From contig NZ_WTFT01000049.1 of assembly GCF_009861505.1 (NCBI RefSeq), positions 1-64,000 on the forward strand: DNA of 64,000 bases, written 5' to 3'. The notes under the pieces are model-generated. The model worked only from the letters and a program-made list of their open reading frames with translations. It was not told the origin of the DNA and did not search any database. Shown piece by piece: positions 1-8,163 of this stretch. Every line of letters starts with the position of its first letter. Positions within the stretch are counted from its first letter, which is position 1. Source of the stretch: Pseudomonas izuensis. Its GTDB lineage: Bacteria; Pseudomonadota; Gammaproteobacteria; Pseudomonadales; Pseudomonadaceae. Position numbers and translations under genes: made by a program.

Positions 1-516
1 CTCACGTCGACCACCCCCCCCCCTCCCAGCGGACTCCCGGCCACTGCAACCCGTGCCGCCCTCCCGGCCTCCACCGTTTCGATACCTGACTCCCATTCCC
101 AGGACTCGAGCGCCTATGCCAAGGATGGTGGCGGTGGCGGTGGTCACGGCGGCGGCGGCGGTGGCGGCAACAGCGGCGGCGGCGGCAACGGCGGCGGGGG
201 GGGCAACGGCAGCGGTGGCGGCGGCAACAGTGGGCATGGCGATGGCGGCAACAGTGGTCACAGCGGCAGCGACCATGGCAATGGGAATTCAGGCCATGCC
301 GGATCTGGAAGCTCGAACTCCGGTCGCAGTGGTACTCATGCAGAGGCGGGAGACGACCACGGTAACCACGCCCGCGGTGAGGTCGGTGACGATCACGGCG
401 TCCACGCTGGCGGCGAGCCCGGTGACGATCATGGCGTCCACGCCGGCGGCGAGCCTGGTGACGACAATGGCAACCATGTGGGTGGCGAACCCGGCGACGA
501 CAACAGCCGGACTTGA
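1..516 (+). CDS. Gly/Asn/His-rich protein, C-terminal part (5' end outside window)
   Basis: Frame 1 is open from the first base to a TGA at 514-516 and has no in-frame ATG, so the gene starts upstream of the window. The visible 171 residues begin with a Pro/Thr/Ser/Ala-rich stretch, pass through a run of Gly-Gly-Asn and Gly-His units, and end in about four imperfect repeats of GGEPGDD plus a short His/Val or Asn/His linker (roughly residues 120-168). The acidic, glycine-rich, flexible tail suggests a secreted or surface protein or a disordered tail, but no domain is recognisable. The opposite-strand and other-frame ORFs here are low-complexity shadows. Function is unknown. Confidence 0.6.
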   Translation, partial: LTSTTPPPPSGLPATATRAALPASTVSIPDSHSQDSSAYAKDGGGGGGHGGGGGGGNSGGGGNGGGGGNGSGGGGNSGHGDGGNSGHSGSDHGNGNSGHAGSGSSNSGRSGTHAEAGDDHGNHARGEVGDDHGVHAGGEPGDDHGVHAGGEPGDDNGNHVGGEPGDDNSRT

Positions 517-532
517 AGCGGCGGCCTGATGA

Positions 533-568
533 CCTCATACAAAACCCCGGGACCGGTTTTGTATGAGG
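533..568. terminator. Perfect 14-bp inverted repeat after the Gly-rich gene
   Basis: Arms at 533-546 and 555-568 are exact reverse complements (CCTCATACAAAACC) around an 8-nt loop, starting 16 bases after the stop codon. It can form a strong hairpin, but no T-run follows. It is best read as a transcript-end or mRNA-stability structure. Confidence 0.55.
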
Positions 569-617
569 CACGGCAAAAAATACCCGCCAGCATTCATGGG
601 ATTATTTCCCACGCAGC

Positions 618-623
618 TATACT
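618..623 (+). promoter_or_regulatory. Possible -10 box upstream of the DUF6502 gene
   Basis: TATACT lies 27 bases ahead of the ATG at 651. No good -35 is visible at the expected distance, so this is a weak sigma-70 candidate. Confidence 0.25.
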
Positions 624-650
624 AGGGTTGTCTATCCAGGAATGCGCTGA

Positions 651-1490
651 ATGCAATCGTCCACCCTGCCCGCCTCCCTCCTCAAAGCCCTGCGGCATGT
701 CATGCGGCCGCTGGTACGCCTGATGCTGCGCAAAGGCGTCACCTACCTGGTGTTCGCCGACCTGCTCAAGGAGGTTTTCGTCGAGGTGGCGGACCGTGAA
801 TTCCGCCTGGACGACAAGGCACCGACCGACAGCCGCATCAGCCTGCTCACCGGCGTGCACCGCAAGGACGTAAGGCGCTTGCGCGATACCAGCGACCCGA
901 TTTCTTCGACGCTTCCGGAAAACATCACCTTCGGTGCGCAACTGGTCAACGCCTGGACCAACGCGCCTTTTTGCGACAACGCCGGCCAGCCACTGCCGCT
1001 GCCTCGATTGGCCAGCGTGGGTGGCGACCGCTCCTTTGACGCCCTGGTGGCGAAGGTCAGCACCGATATCAGGGCGCGAGTGGTGTTGGACGAATGGCTG
1101 CGCCTGGGCGTCGTGCGCCTTGACGAGCAAGAGTGCGTGCACCTCGAAGTCCAGGCCTTCGTGCCGCAAAAGGGCTTCGATGAGAAAACGGCTTACCTGG
1201 GGCATAACCTGCATGATCATGCCTGCGCTGCGGTGCACAACCTGACCAGCGAAGGCCCTGCCTTTTTTGAGCGCAGCGTCCACTATGATGCACTGGCCCC
1301 GATGAGCGTCGAGGTGTTGCGCGAGGCCGTTGCCAGCGAGGGGATGCAAGCCCTGCTGAGTTTCAACCGACTCGCCGCCGAACTGGAATTCAAGGACCTG
1401 CCCAGCCCTGAACCACGCCAGCGCATCACGGTCGGCTTGTATTTCTACACCGAAGCTTCCGATCCCAATTCGCCGGCCCCTAAGCCATGA
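651..1490 (+). CDS. DUF6502 family protein
   Basis: The 279-residue soluble protein has no signal peptide. It carries the N-terminal pattern I associate with DUF6502: a hydrophobic and basic helix-rich start (residues 10-45), then the DSRISLLTGVHRKDVRRLRD segment at about residues 60-80, which looks like a helix-turn-helix. A regulatory or DNA-binding role is therefore possible, but this is inference. The stop overlaps the start of the next gene by 4 bp (ATGA at 1487), so the two are probably co-translated. The biochemical role is not known. Confidence 0.75.
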   Translation: MQSSTLPASLLKALRHVMRPLVRLMLRKGVTYLVFADLLKEVFVEVADREFRLDDKAPTDSRISLLTGVHRKDVRRLRDTSDPISSTLPENITFGAQLVNAWTNAPFCDNAGQPLPLPRLASVGGDRSFDALVAKVSTDIRARVVLDEWLRLGVVRLDEQECVHLEVQAFVPQKGFDEKTAYLGHNLHDHACAAVHNLTSEGPAFFERSVHYDALAPMSVEVLREAVASEGMQALLSFNRLAAELEFKDLPSPEPRQRITVGLYFYTEASDPNSPAPKP

Positions 1491-3103
1491 CCCTCCATTC
1501 GCGCCTGATCCGTGCAATCGCCCTTATTCTGGGCCTCGGGCTTCCGATTGTGCTGCAAGCCGCCCCCACCTGTGTCAGTCAGGATAATGCGGGCATCAGT
1601 GGAGAGCCGGTCATCCAGGCACCGGGCGGCACCGGCGGTACGGGCGCGGCGCCTGGTGGCATGGGCGGTACCGGCATCGACACCGATAACGGTGGAGTCG
1701 GTGGCACCGGCGCACCGATTAAAAAACGCCCTGGTGGCATGGGCGGCACAGGTGATGTTGCAGGCGGCGTGGGTGGCACGGGCATCAGCAATGACAACGG
1801 CGGGATCGGTGGCACCGGCATTGTCGGCACCATCACCGGGTTCGCCTCGATCTGCGTCAATGGCGTGGAAGTGCACTTCAACAAAAACGTTCCGGTCAGC
1901 GAGAACGGCATTGCCGCCACCAGCACCCACCTGGCGATAGGCCAAGTGGTTGCCGTGGAAGCGTTCAATTCCCGGCGCGGCCTGGAGGCCGGACGCATTT
2001 CTATCCTGCACGTCTACGAAGGTCCCTTGACTGCCCTGCCGAGAGATTCCATGCCCATGCGTGTCATGGGGCAACCGGTACGCCTGGCCAGCGGTGCTCA
2101 AGTCGCTTCCGGCCTGCGCCCCGGTGATCCCGTACGGGTCAGCGGGCTGCGCGATGCCCGCGGTGAAGTGGTCGCCAGTCGCATCGACCGGGCGCCCGAC
2201 CTCAAGGAGGCCAGCGCTATCGGCCCGGTGGATCGCAGCGGTTATCTCCAGGGGATCAAACTCGGCAATAACCCGGGCCCGGCGCAGGAAATGCTGGTGC
2301 GCGGCCAGTGGTCCGGCCGTGAGCTGAACGTGACCCAAAGCCGACCCGATCCGAGCCTGCCTTTCATTGGCCGGGTACACAATGCGGTGATCGAGGGCCT
2401 GGTACAGGGCCGGAACGACCGCCAATGGGTGGTGGGTGGCTTTAATGTGACGCTGGCGCGCGACACCGTGTTTGTCGGTGTGCAGCCGTCGGAGCTGGCG
2501 CTGGATCGACGCGTGCGGGTCAGCGGTGTGTTCAGTGGCGCGCGGGACGTGCGGGCAACGCGCATCGAATTGCCCCGCGAACACTCCGATTCACCCGCGA
2601 GCAACCAACACGGACAACTTCGAACCAACGAGCAAAACACGGACGACTCAAGTGGCTCGAGCAATTCGGGCGATTCCAACAGTTCCGGCAGCTCCAACAG
2701 TTCCGGCAGCTCCGGCAGTTCGGGAAACTCGGGCAGTGACAGGAGTGGCCGCTCCGAGAACGAAGACAGCGTCCGCGACGACACTCGCCACGGGGACAAT
2801 GACAGTCATGGCGGCAGCGACAGTCATGGCGGCAGCGACAGGCTGGAAAGCGTGGACAAGTCCGGCAAGTCAGAGCGTATCGAGAGGGTCGAGCAACCCG
2901 ACAAAGTCGAGAAAGTCGAAAGGGTCGAAAAGGTAGAGAAAGTCGAAAAGGTAGAAAGAGTCGAAAAGGTCGATCGCCCGGAGAAAGTTGACAAGGTCGA
3001 ACGCCCGGAGAAAGTCGAGAAAGTTGAACGGCCAGAAAAAGTAGAGAAAGTCGAAAAGGTCGAGAAGATTGAAAGAGTCGATCGCTCCGGCAAGGGGAGT
3101 TAA
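1487..3103 (+). CDS. DUF5666-domain exported protein with glycine repeats and a KVE-rich tail
   Basis: The 538-residue protein has an N-terminal signal peptide ending near LQAAP (residues 20-27). Next comes a glycine repeat zone (about residues 45-118) with five or six GG(M/V/I)GGTG units. A globular part (about 120-360) resembles DUF5666, a repeated OB-like beta domain (GQVVAVEAF, GDPVRVSGLRD, RRVRVSGVFSG). A Ser/Gly/Asn linker (about 385-415) leads to a tail of about 70 residues (roughly 465-535) built almost wholly of K/R-V-E/D triplets. The protein is probably periplasmic or surface-located. It overlaps the upstream DUF6502 gene by 4 bp. The family function is unknown; the repeat tail may bind or scaffold something, which is a guess. 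Confidence 0.7.
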   Translation: MTLHSRLIRAIALILGLGLPIVLQAAPTCVSQDNAGISGEPVIQAPGGTGGTGAAPGGMGGTGIDTDNGGVGGTGAPIKKRPGGMGGTGDVAGGVGGTGISNDNGGIGGTGIVGTITGFASICVNGVEVHFNKNVPVSENGIAATSTHLAIGQVVAVEAFNSRRGLEAGRISILHVYEGPLTALPRDSMPMRVMGQPVRLASGAQVASGLRPGDPVRVSGLRDARGEVVASRIDRAPDLKEASAIGPVDRSGYLQGIKLGNNPGPAQEMLVRGQWSGRELNVTQSRPDPSLPFIGRVHNAVIEGLVQGRNDRQWVVGGFNVTLARDTVFVGVQPSELALDRRVRVSGVFSGARDVRATRIELPREHSDSPASNQHGQLRTNEQNTDDSSGSSNSGDSNSSGSSNSSGSSGSSGNSGSDRSGRSENEDSVRDDTRHGDNDSHGGSDSHGGSDRLESVDKSGKSERIERVEQPDKVEKVERVEKVEKVEKVERVEKVDRPEKVDKVERPEKVEKVERPEKVEKVEKVEKIERVDRSGKGS

Positions 3104-3205
3104 ACCGTGCGGGCATGATGCACTATCGCCATAAATGACTAGGCTGGGTAAGTCACGCAACAAAGCATGCGTGTGAACTTCGATGGTGGAACACACGAGG
3201 TGAAC

Positions 3206-3955
3206 ATGAACCCCAGGCACGCCCTGCTCGTCGGTTTGCTTGCCAGCCTGGCCTTGCCAGCCCAGGCCGATACCTTCACGACCTCGATTGGAACCGACTA
3301 CTCGCGGGGCGACTATGGCACCGGTACGACGTCTGAAACCTGGTACGTTCCACTGGTGGGCAAATACGAAACCGGTCCCATGACCTACAAGCTCACGGTG
3401 CCCTGGCTGCGCATCACCAATCCTTCGGTCGGCCCTGACGGCGAACCGTTGCCCGGTGGCTGCGGCAAAGTGGAAAGCGGTTTGGGCGACACCGTTGCCG
3501 GTGCCGACTATGCCGTGCTTGACGGTAGCGTGAGTGGGGTTTTCGTGGACCTGATCGGTAAGGTCAAGCTGCCCACTGCCGACGAAAACAAGTGCCTGGG
3601 CACCGGCAAAACCGACTACTCCGCCCAGGTCGATGTCGCCAAGGCCTTCGGCCGATTGACCGGATTCGCCACCCTGGGTTGGAAAAAGTACGGCGACCCG
3701 TCGGGCTCCAACTTCGACAATCCGATATTCGCCGGCCTGGGCTTCGCCATCCCCGTGTTCGCGCGCACCTCCGCGGGCGCGTCCTACGACTGGCGGCAGA
3801 AGGTCATTTCCACGGGCGACCCGATCAAGGAACTCACACTCTTCCTCACCCACAAACTCAATCAGAACTGGAAATTTCAGTTGTATGCCGTCAAGGGGTT
3901 TACCGACGCCAGCCCGGATGGCGAGGCTGGACTATTGTTCAGCCACACCTACTGA
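3206..3955 (+). CDS. Exported outer-membrane beta-barrel-like protein
   Basis: I chose the ATG at 3206 over 3167 because ACGAGG sits just upstream and because it gives a clean signal peptide of 21 residues ending AQA before DTFTTSIG. The mature part has alternating aromatic and hydrophilic strands (SETWYVPLVGKYETG, TYKLTVPWLRITNP, TDYSAQVDVAKAFG) and ends in SHTY, with the terminal aromatic residue typical of outer-membrane barrels. It resembles the loosely defined transporter family of the phenol-degradation MetA type (PF13557). It lies about 100 bp after the DUF5666 gene and is probably part of the same set. The substrate is not evident. Confidence 0.6.
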   Translation: MNPRHALLVGLLASLALPAQADTFTTSIGTDYSRGDYGTGTTSETWYVPLVGKYETGPMTYKLTVPWLRITNPSVGPDGEPLPGGCGKVESGLGDTVAGADYAVLDGSVSGVFVDLIGKVKLPTADENKCLGTGKTDYSAQVDVAKAFGRLTGFATLGWKKYGDPSGSNFDNPIFAGLGFAIPVFARTSAGASYDWRQKVISTGDPIKELTLFLTHKLNQNWKFQLYAVKGFTDASPDGEAGLLFSHTY

Positions 3956-4005
3956 GAACCACCGACTACAGTGTGTTCACCGCTGCAAGACGACGCGGGT
4001 CCTCG

Positions 4006-4887
4006 TCACGCATACACGTCCCGGTATTTTTCGATGAACGCCTGCACGGACAACGCGGGCGTGCCGGTCACTTTCTCCACGACATCGTTTACCCCCGCGA
4101 AGATGCCCTCCCGGTAATCCTGAGCGACTTCGACCAGGTGCTGGACCAAGGCCGGTGGAAACCTGTACTCGTGCTCCATCTTGTGCTCGAACGCCTCGAT
4201 CGATGTCGGTGCGTACTGGATCTGCACGCCAAGCACTTCGCTCATGGCAGCGGCGATCTCGGTGTGATTCATCTCGACCGGCCCATGCAGGCTGTAAATC
4301 TTGCCCTCGTGCCCCGCAGGGTTGGCCAGGAGGTGAGCGATCACCCGCCCCTGGTCATCGGTCGCGATCGGCGCGTGACGGCCATTTTCGAAGGGGAACT
4401 CGATTTTTTTCCTGGCCAGGATCTCCTTCGCGAAGTGCGGGTAGACGAGCCAGTCCGCGAAGAATGTGGGGCGCAGGTGCGTGGTCGGTACGCCTGACCA
4501 GTCGAAAACGCGCTCGGAAATCCAGTGATCCTGTGCCAAATGACTCCTGGACTCGCGCCGCGCGGAGATCTGCGACATGTTCACGATCGCCTGTACCCCC
4601 GCCTCCTTCGCTGCCTGGGCAAAATAGGCCGCACCGTCGATGATTCCCGGTGCCAGCGGATAAAGGAAATAGGCCGAACGGATGCCTTCCATCGCCGCGC
4701 GGATATCATCGATATTCGTGAAATCGCCCATCGCAATATCAACCCCGCGCTCGCGCAGGGCCGCCGCCCTTTCATCGTCCGTGCGTACGTATGCCCGCAC
4801 ACGCTTGCCCATCTTGAGCAGCTCATCGATGGCAGCCCCACCCGTACGCCCGGTTGCACCGCTTACAAGAATGTCCGCTTCGCTCAT
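4006..4887 (-). CDS. NmrA-like NAD(P)-binding protein (atypical SDR)
   Basis: The protein has about 293 residues from the ATG at 4887, which is preceded by GAGGGG; an ATG 21 bases earlier lacks a ribosome site. The N-terminal Rossmann motif is GATGRTGG (residues 10-17), followed by an acidic-strand turn and RAYVRTDDE, as in NmrA/HSCARG-type proteins. It lacks the YxxxK catalytic pair of classical SDRs in the usual place, so it may be a redox sensor or quinone reductase-like enzyme. It lies downstream of the HD-domain gene on the same strand and probably shares its transcript. Confidence 0.75.
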   Translation of the reverse strand: MSEADILVSGATGRTGGAAIDELLKMGKRVRAYVRTDDERAAALRERGVDIAMGDFTNIDDIRAAMEGIRSAYFLYPLAPGIIDGAAYFAQAAKEAGVQAIVNMSQISARRESRSHLAQDHWISERVFDWSGVPTTHLRPTFFADWLVYPHFAKEILARKKIEFPFENGRHAPIATDDQGRVIAHLLANPAGHEGKIYSLHGPVEMNHTEIAAAMSEVLGVQIQYAPTSIEAFEHKMEHEYRFPPALVQHLVEVAQDYREGIFAGVNDVVEKVTGTPALSVQAFIEKYRDVYA

Positions 4888-4998
4888 GACTGTGTTCCCC
4901 TCAAGCAATTGGAGCCTGTGCTCCGACTGTCAATTGACTTCAACGACCGGCTCGGCGGGTTGAAGCCTCTCGTCGCTGCAGAACTGCGCTGCGGCCTC

Positions 4999-5640
4999 TC
5001 AGCTTTCGAATGGAGCGTTGTCGATCAGGTCGCACACGTTCGGGCAATCGAAACCATGTATGTGCCGACGTCCAACGTCCCCCAGCCCGGTACCAATGGC
5101 GGTATGCGGTTTTTTCCGGGCAACTTCGGCCACCGCCTGAGTAAACGCGGCCTTCATTCCGATGCGGGGGTAAAGGGCGAGTGTGTCGTCAATCAGTGAT
5201 GGCGTGATTTCCTCCATGAACAGGCCCATGACATCGACATGCGCCCCCATGTAGATCAGGGCGATTTCCGGTTGCTTGCGGTCCGCGATGCCGGCGCTGG
5301 AGTGAAGCGCGATCGCATCCCAGACCAGTTGCGCTTTCGCGTCCGAATACCCGTTCGCTAACAGGAATCGGCTGGCCGCGTCGGCGCCATCGACTTCAAA
5401 GCGCTGGTCGGCACAGAACTCGTCGGTAAGCCCCAAGTCATGCAACAGCGCAGCGAGGTAAACGGTTTCCCGGTCGTACTTCAGCCCGCGCTGCTTGCCG
5501 AGGAAATCGGCGAACCACCATGTGCGGTGCACGTGATTCAGGAGCGCCCTGGAGTGGACCCGCTCAACGAGCGAAGCGGCCTTGCGGGTGAGTTCTGAAT
5601 CCGGTGCGACGATGCCGCCGACTGTAACGGGTGTGTTCAT
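4999..5640 (-). CDS. HD-domain protein, cyanamide hydratase-like
   Basis: The 213-residue protein uses the ATG at 5640; the longer ORF reading runs back through the divergent promoter. The metal-binding pattern of HD proteins is visible: H in NHVHRTWWFADFLG (about residues 38-50), the HD pair in AALLHDLGL (about residue 67), and a later ALHSSAGI. This arrangement is seen in cyanamide and isonitrile hydratase-like HD proteins, so hydration of a small C-N compound is possible but unproved. It is transcribed away from the GlxA-type regulator at 5761, with 120 bp between their starts, which suggests control by that regulator. Confidence 0.7.
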   Translation of the reverse strand: MNTPVTVGGIVAPDSELTRKAASLVERVHSRALLNHVHRTWWFADFLGKQRGLKYDRETVYLAALLHDLGLTDEFCADQRFEVDGADAASRFLLANGYSDAKAQLVWDAIALHSSAGIADRKQPEIALIYMGAHVDVMGLFMEEITPSLIDDTLALYPRIGMKAAFTQAVAEVARKKPHTAIGTGLGDVGRRHIHGFDCPNVCDLIDNAPFES

Positions 5641-5760
5641 GCTTGCTTCCCAGGGTTGAGATTGACCTCGCTCCAATCTAATGATTCTGATTTGTCCAAA
5701 TTGACTATTTTCAGTTGATTCGTGCCAAAGTGGACGTTGGGACACCCATAGGGGACAACC
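5641..5760. promoter_or_regulatory. Divergent promoter region between HD-domain gene and GlxA regulator
   Basis: The 120-bp AT-richer spacer carries several TTGA/TTGAC-like words (5700-5720) and GGGGAC just before the GTG start at 5761. No clear -10/-35 pair could be fixed. It is the natural place for the regulator's binding site. Confidence 0.35.
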
Positions 5761-6777
5761 GTGAAAAAACCAACGAACACCCGCCATCCGCGCTCCGGGC
5801 AGATGCAAAAACGCGTGGTGATTCTGGGGATGCCCCCTGTCGATGCACTCGACGTGATCGGCCCTGCCGAGGTGTTTGCCTTCGCCAATAGCCTGCACGA
5901 CGGCGAAACCGTCCCCTACCAGTTGGACCTGGTTTCATCGGACGGCGACCTTCACTTGGCCAGCAGCACAGGCATCAACCTCACGGCGCATAAAACCCTT
6001 GAGCAAGAACGCCAGGCGAACAAGCCGATCGACACCTTGATTGTCGCGGCGGGCCAGCAGTCAGTGGGTCATTTGAACGAAGAGGCCATCGAGTGGATAC
6101 GGGCGCGTTCCGCCAGCGTGCGGCGCGTGTGCTCGATCTGTGTCGCCGCGTTTGCCTTGGCGAAGGCCGGGCTTCTGAATGGTCGTCGGGCAACCACCCA
6201 CTGGCAGATGGCACGCGAGCTGGCAGAGCGTTTTCCGCTCATCGAGGTCGACGCGAACCCTATCTGGGTGAAAGACGGCAACGTGTATACCTCGGCAGGC
6301 ATCTCGGCGGGAATCGATCTCGCCCTCGCGTTGGTCAGCGAGGACCTGGGCGATCACGTCGCGATGGAGATTGCGAAAAACATGGTCCTGTTCCTGCGGC
6401 GTCCGGGCGGACAGGCGCAGTTCAGTGTCACGCTTCAATCGCAGCGTGTGCCGGGTTCAAGTCTGGATCAACTGTGCCTGTGGATCAGTGAGCATCTGCA
6501 CACAGACCTTACGGTCGAGAGACTGGCAGACCGGATGTCGACCAGTGTCAGAACGTTGATCCGGACCTTTCAACGGGACTTGAAGACCACGCCGGCAAAG
6601 TATGTCGAAGACGTTCGCCTCGAAGCCGCCTGTCGGGCCTTTGAGCTGGGCGGACATTCAATGGAGCAGGTTGCACGCCAATGCGGCTACAGCAATGTCG
6701 ATGTGTTGCGCAAAGCGTTTATCAGACGCCTGGGAATAAGCCCCAAGGAATATGCGCTGCGCTTTGCGCCAGCCTGA
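5761..6777 (+). CDS. GlxA family transcriptional regulator (DJ-1/PfpI + AraC domains)
   Basis: The 338-residue protein starts at a GTG preceded by GGGGAC. Residues 15-190 form a DJ-1/PfpI-like domain (VVILGMPPVDALDVIGPAEVF; the elbow region CSICVAAFALAKAGLL holds cysteines at about 124 and 127). Residues 230-335 form an AraC-type double helix-turn-helix (DLTVERLADRMSTSVRTLIRTFQRDLKTTPAKYVEDVRLEAA). Such proteins sense a small molecule and activate nearby catabolic genes. It is divergent from the HD and NmrA genes, which are its likely targets. Confidence 0.88.
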   Translation: MKKPTNTRHPRSGQMQKRVVILGMPPVDALDVIGPAEVFAFANSLHDGETVPYQLDLVSSDGDLHLASSTGINLTAHKTLEQERQANKPIDTLIVAAGQQSVGHLNEEAIEWIRARSASVRRVCSICVAAFALAKAGLLNGRRATTHWQMARELAERFPLIEVDANPIWVKDGNVYTSAGISAGIDLALALVSEDLGDHVAMEIAKNMVLFLRRPGGQAQFSVTLQSQRVPGSSLDQLCLWISEHLHTDLTVERLADRMSTSVRTLIRTFQRDLKTTPAKYVEDVRLEAACRAFELGGHSMEQVARQCGYSNVDVLRKAFIRRLGISPKEYALRFAPA

Positions 6778-6939
6778 GCAATGTTGCGTTTACCGCGACT
6801 ACCTCTAAGCTAGACAAGGACTTACAGGACGTTATACGACACTCCATCGCAACATCACATGTCATTCAATAGTAGTGGGTTAGTAAGAGGCGATATCTGC
6901 TCGCAAATTCCCCAATTTGAATAGCCGAGAACTCAAGCG

Positions 6940-7545
6940 ATGAACGAAGAGCCAGGATCCAAAGGATGGTGGCAGACCATTCCCGGTATTTTGACGGCAA
7001 TCGCCGGCATCATTACGGCAGTAACGGCCATGATTGTTGCGCTCCACGGAATTGGCTACTTTGAATCGCAAACCCCAAAGGCCCCGCAGGGTCAGTCTGG
7101 CACCGTCACGCAGGCGACGGGAGGTGAAAGCCGAGCTGACACAGCCGCCAAGGCGCCAATGCCGTCGTCAATTGAAGAGACGAAGCCCTACCCTATAACT
7201 CTTTCGTCCGGCGCAGAGGTAAGAGTCGGGGACGCCGTTTACAAAATATTATCAGCGCGGCTTGATCGTCATTCTCCGGGCAAACTTTCGTTGAGGTTCG
7301 AAGTGCGGATGACCAACAATGACCGATACGACGCAAACTTTTGGGCGGCTTCTTTCCGCTTGCTGATAGGCGGCGTACTGCGCGCACCGGAAAACGATCT
7401 TAACGAGCTGGTAGCCAGCCATAGTTCAAAGGAAGGATCGGTGGAATTTGTAATTCCAGATAATGTCACCGACGCAGGACTCCAGATAGGTGAAGTTGGG
7501 GACGATGCGCCCGTACTCCAGATCGATCTGCGTGCACCTCACTAG
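6940..7545 (+). CDS. Hypothetical membrane-anchored protein
   Basis: The 201-residue protein has one membrane segment near the N-terminus (about residues 15-40, IPGILTAIAGIITAVTAMIVAL), then a low-complexity linker (45-85) and a probable beta-sandwich domain (90-200). The sandwich resembles the extracytoplasmic telomeric-repeat-like or DUF4352-type fold only in general form. The sequence is a little more AT-rich than its neighbours. No partner gene is obvious and I do not recognise the family. Confidence 0.6.
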   Translation: MNEEPGSKGWWQTIPGILTAIAGIITAVTAMIVALHGIGYFESQTPKAPQGQSGTVTQATGGESRADTAAKAPMPSSIEETKPYPITLSSGAEVRVGDAVYKILSARLDRHSPGKLSLRFEVRMTNNDRYDANFWAASFRLLIGGVLRAPENDLNELVASHSSKEGSVEFVIPDNVTDAGLQIGEVGDDAPVLQIDLRAPH

Positions 7546-7681
7546 TGGTTAAAAACGATGCCCATTTTGGTAACCAAGGCGTTTGCGGACGCCGATAGCA
7601 AAACCATAAGACCACAGTTAGCCGTTCGAGATTTCCAGCCCAGCCACGTAGTCGGTCAAGTATGCATTTCATGGCACAACA

Positions 7682-8080
7682 TCAATGAAGTTGCCGTTGC
7701 CTCTGGAGTTCCCGCTTCAACCAGATGCTTGCCGGTTCTACGCCTTCCGAACATCGCACCTCATAGGCGCGGCCACTCATGCTGCTTTTAGTGGCTGCAA
7801 GATCGATGAAGTCTTCTGCGCTGTTCACCATGTTCTTGCCTTCGAGATAATTCAGCTTCTTCTCCAGATGCGCCCGAGCGCGGGGACCTGGGTATTCGCT
7901 CCCGTTGCGCACAAACTGACACTTGCTGTGTTCGACAAAGTCCAGCAAGCCCTTTATCTCTTGATTGGCCTGAGGTGTGACCTGAGCCTGCGCATTAGGG
8001 ACAACTGCGAAAAGGCTAATACCCGCAGCCATAATCAATGGCTTGATAAGCCGTCCCGTGACCCTTATCGACATTCGCAT
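7682..8080 (-). CDS. DUF5329 family exported protein
   Basis: The 132-residue protein has a signal peptide ending VVPNAQA (about residue 32). The mature part matches the pattern I know for DUF5329: EIKGLLDFVEHSKCQFVRNG, AHLEKKLNYL, SAEDFIDLAATKSSMSGRAYEVRC and SIWLKREL. Two conserved cysteines (about 54 and 109) could form a disulfide in the periplasm. The role is unknown. It stands alone, convergent with the hypothetical gene at 6940. Confidence 0.7.
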   Translation of the reverse strand: MRMSIRVTGRLIKPLIMAAGISLFAVVPNAQAQVTPQANQEIKGLLDFVEHSKCQFVRNGSEYPGPRARAHLEKKLNYLEGKNMVNSAEDFIDLAATKSSMSGRAYEVRCSEGVEPASIWLKRELQRQRQLH

Positions 8081-8163
8081 GGTTCATCCCGGTCCTGAAA
8101 GTGAAATGAATGGAGTGACCTCCAACATACCATCGCCCCCTCCCAATTTTGGATCAATGCAAC

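Noticed and set aside
2..571. Long opposite-strand and alternative-frame ORFs over the Gly-rich region
   Set aside because: They are Arg/His- or Ala-rich mirror images of a low-complexity repeat. Frame 1 is open from base 1 and gives sensible Gly/Asn/His repeats.
3592..4497. Long plus-strand ORF across the barrel and NmrA genes
   Set aside because: It is a shadow frame spanning two convergent genes with recognisable proteins.
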